Source of the DNA: DATFVJ01 sp963851085
Lineage (GTDB): Bacteria > Actinomycetota > Actinomycetes > Streptosporangiales > Streptosporangiaceae
Direction of reading: 5' to 3'
NCBI GenBank assembly: GCA_963851085.1
Contig: CAWKNX010000010.1
Location: 62,001-126,000 of the forward strand
Length of the DNA stretch: 64,000 bases
In this document: positions 58,350 to 64,000 of the stretch, piece after piece
Numbering within the stretch: position 1 is the stretch's first letter
Layout of the letters: the number at the start of each line of letters is the position of its first letter
Made by a program: the position numbers and the translations under genes
The notes under the pieces: model-generated
Database searches by the model: none
Told to the model about the DNA's origin: nothing
What the model saw: only the letters and a program-made list of their open reading frames with translations

Positions 58350-60998
58350 GTGAGAGCGATCCGCCGGTTCACCGTTGCGGCCGCACTACCGGAGCCGCTC
58401 GCCCCGCTTGGCGAGCTGATGCTGAATCTCCGGTGGTCCTGGCATGCAGAAACACTTGACCTGTTCGCCTCGATCGACCGTGAGCGGTGGGAGACAGCCG
58501 GCCACGATCCGATCCGCCTGCTCGGCGAGGTGCCGCCGGACCGGCTGGCCCGGCTCGCGGAGGACAGGCGTTATCTGCGGCGGCTCGGTCACGCCGCCGA
58601 CGATCTCCACGAGTACCTGGAGGGCCCGCGCTGGTATCAGTCGCTCGCCGTCGGCCACACGGCCGCGCCGCCGGCCGCGATTGCCTATTTCTCGCCGGAG
58701 TTCGGTATTACCGCCGCGCTGCCCCAATACTCCGGCGGGCTCGGCATCCTGGCCGGTGATCACCTCAAGACAGCGAGTGATCTTGGCGTGCCGATCATCG
58801 GCGTGGGACTCCTCTACCGCCACGGCTACTTCACCCAGTCGCTGTCGGCCGAGGGCTGGCAGCTGGAGCGCTACCCGGCCAGCGACCCGAACGGGCTGCC
58901 GCTGAGCCTGCTGCGCGACGACCACGGCGAGCCGGTGCGGGTCGCCGTGGCGCTGCCAGGCGGCAGCGGCAGCGCGCCCGGTGCCCACCACGCACTCGCC
59001 GCCCACGTATGGCGCGCGCAGGTCGGCCGGGTGCCGCTGCTGCTCCTCGACTCTTACGTCGAGGAGAACGAACCGGCCCTGCGCGAGGTGACCGACCGCC
59101 TCTACGGTGGCGGCGGAGAACACAGGCTCCGCCAGGAATTGCTGCTCGGCATCGGGGGCGTGCGCGCGGTCCGTGCCTACTGCGGGATCACCGGCCATCC
59201 CGCTCCCGAGGTCTTCCACACCAACGAGGGGCATGCGGGCTTCCTCGGCCTTGAGCGCATCAGGGAGCACGCCGCGGAGGGGCTCGGCTTCGACGAGGCG
59301 GTCGAGGCGTGCCGGGTCGGCACCGTCTTCACGACCCATACGCCGGTGCCCGCCGGGATCGACCGGTTCCCGAGGGATCTGGTCGAGCGTTATTTCTCCG
59401 ACGCCTGCGCACAGGACGGGCTGCCCGTCGACCGGGTGCTTGCGCTCGGCGCGGAGACCTACCCGGGCGGCGATCCCGACGTCTTCAACATGGCCGTCAT
59501 GGGCATGCGGCTGGCCCAGCGGGTCAATGGCGTGAGCGCCCTGCACGGCAGGGTGAGCCGTGAGATGTTCGGCGGCCTGTGGCCGGGCTTCGACGCCGAC
59601 GAGGTCCCCATCGGCTCGGTCACGAACGGAGTGCACGCCCCCACCTGGGTCGCGCCCGAGGTTCTCGAGGTCGCCGAGCGCGACATCGGCCCCGACCTGC
59701 TGGAGCACGGGCACTGGGACGAGGTGGCGGTCGTCCCGGGCGAGGTCATCTCGGCGACCCGCCGCAAGCTGCGGGAGCGCCTGGTGAATGCCGCCAGGCA
59801 GCGGCTGCGCGCGGCCTGGCGGCAGCGCGGCGCGAGCGAGGCGGAGCTTGGCTGGATCGATGACGTGCTCGACCCGGACGTGCTCACCGTCGGTTTCGCC
59901 CGCAGGGTTCCCTCGTACAAGCGCCTCACGCTCATGATGCGTGATCCGGAGCGGCTGACCGGCCTGCTGCTTGACGAGGAGCGGCCGGTGCAGATCGTGA
60001 TCGCCGGCAAGGCGCATCCCGCGGACGAGGGCGGCAAGAAGCTCATACAGCAGATGGTGCGGTTCGCCGACGACCCGCGGGTCCGCCGCCGCATCGTCTT
60101 CCTGCCCGACTACGACATGGCACTCGGCCAGGCCATGGTGCAGGGCTGCGATGTCTGGATGAACAACCCGCTGCGCCCCCTCGAGGCGTGCGGGACCTCG
60201 GGCATGAAGGCGGCACTCAACGGCGGGCTGAACCTGTCGATCAGGGACGGCTGGTGGGACGAATGGTCCGACGGTGCCAACGGGTGGGAGATCCCTTCCG
60301 CGGACGGAGTCGATGATCCGGACCGGCGGGACGAGATCGAGGCGAACGGCCTGTACGAGTTGCTCGGCCAGCACGTCGCGCCGCTGTTCTACGACAGGGA
60401 CGGCGACGGCTTGCCGCGGCGCTGGATCGAGATGGTCAAGCACACGCTGTCCTCGCTCGGCCCGAAGGTCCTGTCGTCACGCATGCTGCACGACTATGTG
60501 ATGAACCTCTACGCGCCGGCCGCCCAGGCGTCCCGCGCGCTCGGGGCGGCGGGGCCTGACGGCGAGCGCTACGCGGCCGCGCGCGAGGTCGCGGGCTGGA
60601 AGAAGCGGATCTCCGCTGCCTGGCCCGATGTGCGGATCGAGCACGTCGAGGCGAGCGAGGGAGACCTGAAGCTCGGTGCCAGGCTCACCGTGCGGGCGAC
60701 CGTCGCGCTGGGCAACGTGTCACCCGCCGACGTGACCGTCGAGCTTGTGTACGGCCGGGCCAGTGAGGACGACGAGATCATCGGGCCCGCGTACGCGCCG
60801 CTCGGCACGGACGGCCGCGACGGCACCGATGCGGCCGTGTTCCGCTACTCGGGATCGGTGGAACTGGACCGGTCAGGCCCGTTCGGGTACACCGTCCGCG
60901 TGCTGCCACGGCATCCGCTGCTCGCCAGCCGCGCCGAACTTGGCCTCGTCGCGCTGCCTGCCGCGCCCCCCGGGATGACCAACGGCGACCTCCGCTGA
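58350..60998 (+). CDS. glgP: Alpha-glucan (glycogen) phosphorylase, short GT35 type
   Basis: 882 residues, the usual length for the actinobacterial GT35 subclass. It releases glucose-1-phosphate from glucan ends. It opens RRFTVAAALPEPLAPLGEL and shows AYFSPEFGITAALPQYSGGLG, NEGHAGFLGLERI, TTHTPVPAGIDRFP, and the PLP-binding lysine region TSGMKAALNGGLNLS. The GTG start at 58350 has no ribosome site; TAGGGT lies about 12 bases ahead, so a leaderless transcript is likely. It is divergent from glgE, the opposing biosynthetic arm, across a 191-bp shared promoter region. Confidence 0.94.
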   Translation: MRAIRRFTVAAALPEPLAPLGELMLNLRWSWHAETLDLFASIDRERWETAGHDPIRLLGEVPPDRLARLAEDRRYLRRLGHAADDLHEYLEGPRWYQSLAVGHTAAPPAAIAYFSPEFGITAALPQYSGGLGILAGDHLKTASDLGVPIIGVGLLYRHGYFTQSLSAEGWQLERYPASDPNGLPLSLLRDDHGEPVRVAVALPGGSGSAPGAHHALAAHVWRAQVGRVPLLLLDSYVEENEPALREVTDRLYGGGGEHRLRQELLLGIGGVRAVRAYCGITGHPAPEVFHTNEGHAGFLGLERIREHAAEGLGFDEAVEACRVGTVFTTHTPVPAGIDRFPRDLVERYFSDACAQDGLPVDRVLALGAETYPGGDPDVFNMAVMGMRLAQRVNGVSALHGRVSREMFGGLWPGFDADEVPIGSVTNGVHAPTWVAPEVLEVAERDIGPDLLEHGHWDEVAVVPGEVISATRRKLRERLVNAARQRLRAAWRQRGASEAELGWIDDVLDPDVLTVGFARRVPSYKRLTLMMRDPERLTGLLLDEERPVQIVIAGKAHPADEGGKKLIQQMVRFADDPRVRRRIVFLPDYDMALGQAMVQGCDVWMNNPLRPLEACGTSGMKAALNGGLNLSIRDGWWDEWSDGANGWEIPSADGVDDPDRRDEIEANGLYELLGQHVAPLFYDRDGDGLPRRWIEMVKHTLSSLGPKVLSSRMLHDYVMNLYAPAAQASRALGAAGPDGERYAAAREVAGWKKRISAAWPDVRIEHVEASEGDLKLGARLTVRATVALGNVSPADVTVELVYGRASEDDEIIGPAYAPLGTDGRDGTDAAVFRYSGSVELDRSGPFGYTVRVLPRHPLLASRAELGLVALPAAPPGMTNGDLR

Positions 60999-60999
60999 G

Positions 61000-61118
61000 C
61001 GGCCCCAGCCGCCCTTCCGCGCGGCCCAGCCGCCCTTCCGCGCGGCCCAGCCGCCCTTCCGCGCGGCCCAGCCGCCCTTCCGCGCGGCCCAGCCGCCCTT
61101 CCGCGCGGCCCACCCTTT
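61000..61118. repeat. 21-bp tandem repeats after glgP
   Basis: The unit GCGGCCCAGCCGCCCTTCCGC recurs with a 21-bp period at 61021, 61042, 61063 and 61084, with partial units at both ends. It begins 2 bp after the glgP stop. Unit count is likely variable. It may act as a transcription block, but no function is shown. Confidence 0.95.
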
Positions 61119-61150
61119 CCGGGCCGCCCCTTACATGGCCCACCCACCCG

Positions 61151-61227
61151 GGGGGCGTTGCCCCACTGCTGATCTTGGCAGGTTGTCAAGGGCCCGCGGC
61201 AGGGGTGAAACGGGATCTGGGGACAAC
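61151..61227. repeat. Intergenic element, copy B (paralogue at 35601)
   Basis: The 40-bp core (61151-61190) matches 35601-35640 at 33 of 40 positions, and a second block (GGGTGAAACGGGATCTGGGGA) follows in the same order. Downstream are near DnaA-box sequences (reverse complements TTGTCCCCA and TTATCCCCA). Both copies lie just ahead of genes on the + strand. Confidence 0.65.
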
Positions 61228-61288
61228 TTGCTCCGGCGGGAGGCGAGTCTGGGGATAACTGGGCTTGGCCACAGGGCATCCTTGAGCC

Positions 61289-62107
61289 ATGCACGATTCA
61301 GTGGAGCAGCAGTCCGCCGCGGCGGACGGGAAACGAAGCGTCAGGGTCGAGGTCGACGGGGCCGTCGCCACCATCACGCTGGACCGGCCGCCGATGAACG
61401 CGATCAATGCGCGCATGCAGGATGAAATCGCCGCGGCAGCCGTTAAGGTCTCCGTTGATCCAGCCGTCCGCGCGGTGGTGATCTACGGCGGCCAGAGGGT
61501 GTTTGCGGCAGGGGTCGACGTCAAGGAAATGGCCGAGGCCAGCTACCCGCGGATGGCCGCGGACACGCGCAGGCTCCAGGCGTCGTTCACCGCGATCGCC
61601 AAGATCGGCAAGCCCGTCGTCGCCGCGGTGACCGGGTACGCGCTCGGCGGCGGGCTCGAGCTTGCCCTCTGCGCGGACTTCCGTGTCGCGGGTGAGCGCG
61701 CGAAACTCGGCCAGCCCGAGATCCTGCTCGGCATCATCCCAGGTGCGGGAGGGACGCAGCGGCTGCCCCGCCTGGTGGGCCCGGCCAGGGCCAAGGACAT
61801 CGTCTTCACCGGCCGGTTCGTCGGCGCGGCGGAAGCACTGGCCATTGGCCTGGTCGACAAGGTCGTGCCGGACGACCAGGTATTCGCTGCGGCGCGGGAG
61901 ATGGTGGCGCGGTACGCGACCGGGCCCGCCCTCGCCCTCACCGCCGCCAAGCAGGCCATCGACGGCGGGCTGGAAGTGGACCTTGACACAGGCCTGGAGA
62001 TCGAGCGGCTGCATTTCGCGGCCCTGTTCGCCACGGAGGACCAGCGGACAGGAATGCGCAGCTTCATCGAGAATGGACCTGGTGAGGCCACCTTCACCGG
62101 GCGGTGA
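61289..62107 (+). CDS. Enoyl-CoA hydratase/isomerase (crotonase)
   Basis: 272 residues. The crotonase fold is shown by ITLDRPPMNAINA, VIYGGQRVFAAGVDVKEMAE (oxyanion hole), GYALGGGLELALCADFRVA and the catalytic-Glu region QPEILLGIIPGAGGTQRLP. It hydrates trans-2-enoyl-CoA in beta-oxidation. It is not directly next to the steroid cluster. The ATG 61289 has no strong ribosome site. The next two genes run in the same direction. Confidence 0.9.
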   Translation: MHDSVEQQSAAADGKRSVRVEVDGAVATITLDRPPMNAINARMQDEIAAAAVKVSVDPAVRAVVIYGGQRVFAAGVDVKEMAEASYPRMAADTRRLQASFTAIAKIGKPVVAAVTGYALGGGLELALCADFRVAGERAKLGQPEILLGIIPGAGGTQRLPRLVGPARAKDIVFTGRFVGAAEALAIGLVDKVVPDDQVFAAAREMVARYATGPALALTAAKQAIDGGLEVDLDTGLEIERLHFAALFATEDQRTGMRSFIENGPGEATFTGR

Positions 62108-62234
62108 CAATGGGGGTGCCACCCGGGCCCCAGCCCTCAGCCGGGGCCCCGGGTGCCCGGCCCGGGGCGTCCGCGACGGCGCACCTGGTAGCACAGAGCG
62201 CATAGCGACAAGCACCGATCCGAACGGACCCACG

Positions 62235-62645
62235 ATGACCGAGCAGGAAGCCGGACCCTCCTTCGACCTGGTCGCGGCCGCGCTGCGTGCCGACAGCGCC
62301 GACGTCGCGACCTATGCCCGCGTGTTCACGGAGAGCCTGGGCGACTCGCTGCCACCTGGGTGCGTCACGGTCGAGCGCGAGCGGACGATGGCCGACCGCA
62401 TGCGCGGCAGGCCTGGCGAGGTGCAGCGGGTGACGGTCCGGCTCGGCGAGCAGGTCATGTCGCTCGGCGTGCTCCGTGGCCAGCCCACCGCCGAGATCTG
62501 CCATGAAGTGCGCGGCGTGGTTCTGTCCCGCCAGCAGGTGCAGTTCGACGAGTGGGCGGAGGCGCTCGCCCGGGCGCTCGTCGCCCACGCCGGCGAGAAC
62601 GCCCGCGCGGCACAGGCGCTGCGGCGGCTCGTGACGGGCAGCTGA
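62235..62645 (+). CDS. Conserved hypothetical protein
   Basis: 136 residues from ATG 62235. No domain is recognised. The sequence is mostly helical with acidic N-terminal stretches (EQEAGPSFDLVAAALRADSAD) and a central beta-like part (RVTVRLGEQVMSLGVLRGQ). The codon-position GC bias is normal, so it is likely real. It is 15 bp ahead of the SDR gene, which suggests co-transcription. Confidence 0.7.
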   Translation: MTEQEAGPSFDLVAAALRADSADVATYARVFTESLGDSLPPGCVTVERERTMADRMRGRPGEVQRVTVRLGEQVMSLGVLRGQPTAEICHEVRGVVLSRQQVQFDEWAEALARALVAHAGENARAAQALRRLVTGS

Positions 62646-62660
62646 GGAGGGCAGCAGGAC

Positions 62661-63455
62661 ATGGGCCGCACTACGGTGCAGGCGTACCGCAGCGCGCTCG
62701 TCACCGGCGCGTCGAGTGGTATCGGAGCGAGCTGCGCCAGGCTCCTCGCCTCCGCCGGCACCGACCTGGTCGTGGTCGCCCGCCACCCCGGCCGGCTGGC
62801 GGAGGTCGCGGCCCGGCTGCGGGAACAGCACAAGGTGCGGGTGGAGGTGCTCGCCGCCGATCTCACCGAACCGGATGCCCGCGCGGCGGTGGAGGCCCGC
62901 CTGGCTGACCGGGACCGGCCGGTCGAGCTGCTCGTCAACAACGCCGGCTTCGGTTCCGCCGGATCGTTCGCACAGCAGCCGGTGGAAATCGCGCAGAGCC
63001 AGATCGAGCTCAACGTGCTCGCGCTGACCAGGCTCGCGCATGCGGTGCTGCCCGGAATGCTCGAACGCAGCCATGGCGGGATCCTCAACGTGTCCTCGAT
63101 GGCCGGCTTCGTCCTTTCACCGGGCAGCGCCACTTATGGCGCGACGAAAGCCTTCGTCACCTCCTTCAGTGAGAGCCTGCACGTCGAGGTGCGCAAGCGA
63201 GGTGTGCACGTCACGGCCCTGTGCCCTGGCTTCACCCGGACGGAGTTCCACGCCGCTAACTCGGTGGACGCGGGCGGCATCCCGAGTTTCGCCTGGCTGG
63301 ACAGCGATGACGTGGCCAGGGCCGGCCTGGCCGCGGTCGCGGCGGGACGTTCGCTGTCCGTGCCTGGAGCACAGTACAAGGCGGCCGCGCAACTGACCAG
63401 ATTCGCTCCACGGGCGGTGGTGCGCGCTGTGGTGGAGCGGTTCGGGCGCGCGTAG
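62661..63455 (+). CDS. Short-chain dehydrogenase/reductase (SDR)
   Basis: 264 residues of a classical SDR. The NAD(P) motif TGASSGIG, LLVNNAGFG, the catalytic Ser in ILNVSSMAGF, and the Tyr/Lys pair in YGATKAFVTSF are all present. It oxidises or reduces a hydroxyl/keto group; the substrate is unknown. The start ATG is preceded by GAGGAGGG. It is co-directional with the small gene upstream. Confidence 0.9.
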   Translation: MGRTTVQAYRSALVTGASSGIGASCARLLASAGTDLVVVARHPGRLAEVAARLREQHKVRVEVLAADLTEPDARAAVEARLADRDRPVELLVNNAGFGSAGSFAQQPVEIAQSQIELNVLALTRLAHAVLPGMLERSHGGILNVSSMAGFVLSPGSATYGATKAFVTSFSESLHVEVRKRGVHVTALCPGFTRTEFHAANSVDAGGIPSFAWLDSDDVARAGLAAVAAGRSLSVPGAQYKAAAQLTRFAPRAVVRAVVERFGRA

Positions 63456-63542
63456 CGGCGGCGCGGTTGCCGCCGCACCGGCAACCAGGCTCTCCGTGAT
63501 ACGTGTGACGATCGCGCCGACATCTCGTATGGTGCAAGTGCG

Positions 63543-64000
63543 ATGGCCATCCAGGACGCATTGCCGGATCGGCTCGGCCCGTACCGGCTACTCGACCGGA
63601 TCGGGGAAGGCGGCATGGGTGTCGTGCACCTTGCCACCGATTCGGAGAATCGTCTCGTCGCCCTCAAGGTGCTCCGCCCGCAGATCGCCGGGGACGGGAC
63701 CGCGCGGCGCCGCCTCGCCCGCGAGGTGGAGACGATGCGCCGGGTTCGGAGCCCGTTCGTCGCCGATGTGATCGACGCTGACGTCACGGGCCCGGTCCCT
63801 TACATCGTCACCAGGTACGTGCGTGGCCGCACGCTTGAACAGGTCGTCGACGAGTGCGGGCCGTTGCACGGCCGTGCGCTTCAGCGGCTTGCGTGCGGTC
63901 TTGCCTCGGCGTTGTCCGCGGTGCACGCGGCAGGCGTGGTGCACAGGGATCTCAAGCCGGGCAACGTCATGATGGTCGGCGACGATCCGGTAGTGATCGA
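63543..64000 (+). CDS. Serine/threonine protein kinase, 3' truncated by window edge
   Basis: Open to the window end; 152 residues are visible from ATG 63543. The kinase N-lobe has the glycine loop IGEGGMGVVHLA and the ATP Lys in LVALKVLR. The catalytic loop VVHRDLKPGNVMM (His-Arg-Asp) is present, so it is an active Pkn-type kinase. C-terminal sensor and membrane parts are beyond the window. It could start as early as the 63456-63542 gap permits; no other start is better. Confidence 0.9.
   Translation, partial: MAIQDALPDRLGPYRLLDRIGEGGMGVVHLATDSENRLVALKVLRPQIAGDGTARRRLAREVETMRRVRSPFVADVIDADVTGPVPYIVTRYVRGRTLEQVVDECGPLHGRALQRLACGLASALSAVHAAGVVHRDLKPGNVMMVGDDPVVI

Noticed and set aside
58386..60443. 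A 685-codon antisense frame over glgP
   Set aside because: The + strand reads a complete, motif-perfect phosphorylase. The antisense product is His/Arg/Gln-rich with no family features.

Overview
The window is 64 kb of very high GC DNA from an actinobacterium. The evidence is pervasive G/C in third codon positions, frequent GTG and TTG starts, ATGA-coupled operons, KstR-type steroid regulation, the GlgE alpha-glucan pathway and a PASTA/Pkn-like kinase start. It looks like a soil-type actinomycete with steroid-degrading ability. I do not name a genus. No rRNA, tRNA, CRISPR array, integrase or transposase was seen.

Layout. 1-5183: the edge of a glycan or glycolipid locus (two methyltransferases, an alpha/alpha-toroid 'prenyltransferase-like' protein, a GT4 glycosyltransferase, GDP-mannose 4,6-dehydratase). 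5374-6525: an MBL-fold hydrolase. 6673-15911: a cholesterol side-chain degradation cluster: a FadA5-like thiolase, a KstR-like repressor, a truncated FadD, ChsE1/ChsE2-like acyl-CoA dehydrogenases, a single-chain fusion of the ChsH2 and ChsH1 hydratase subunits, and an Ltp2-like aldolase. Three KstR-type operator matches lie in its non-coding spaces. 16361-24162: two CusA-like RND pumps around a miniature adaptor lipoprotein, then a secreted protein. 24268-26465: a NarL-type two-component system. 26741-26776: tandem DosR/DevR-like boxes. 27097-29624: a frameshifted GloVer-repeat protein, a rhomboid-like membrane protein and a VIT/CCC1 transporter remnant. 29928-33402: an OpuC/ProU-type osmoprotectant ABC transporter.

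33823-46007 is the histidine utilisation (hut) cluster: urocanate hydratase, an M20 amidohydrolase, formimidoylglutamate deiminase and imidazolonepropionase. A tightly coupled three-gene operon (38898-44286) sits between hutF and hutI. It encodes (i) a 1035-residue fusion of a cyclic-nucleotide-binding domain, a Crp-type HTH, a class III cyclase-like domain, TPRs and a beta-rich tail, (ii) a CHAT (caspase-like) protease with an apparent His/Cys dyad, and (iii) an alpha/beta hydrolase. This looks like an undescribed signal-activated conflict or cell-fate system and is the best candidate novelty in the window.

46126-50050 holds a VOC protein, a flavin reductase, SppA and a NUDIX-NYN fusion. 50016-60998 is the complete alpha-glucan GlgE pathway (glgE-treS-mak-glgB, with divergent glgP). 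glgB carries an in-frame amber codon that removes its C-terminal beta domain. 61289-64000 holds a crotonase, a small hypothetical, an SDR and the start of a Ser/Thr kinase.

A recurring feature is short, GC-rich tandem repeats. Some are intergenic (55, 21, 17 and 14-15 bp units). Others are in frame inside conserved enzymes (chsE1, the chsH fusion, the M20 hydrolase, glgB, the NUDIX-NYN gene and the TPR gene). Family assignments rest on recalled motifs and gene order; no database search or alignment was run.
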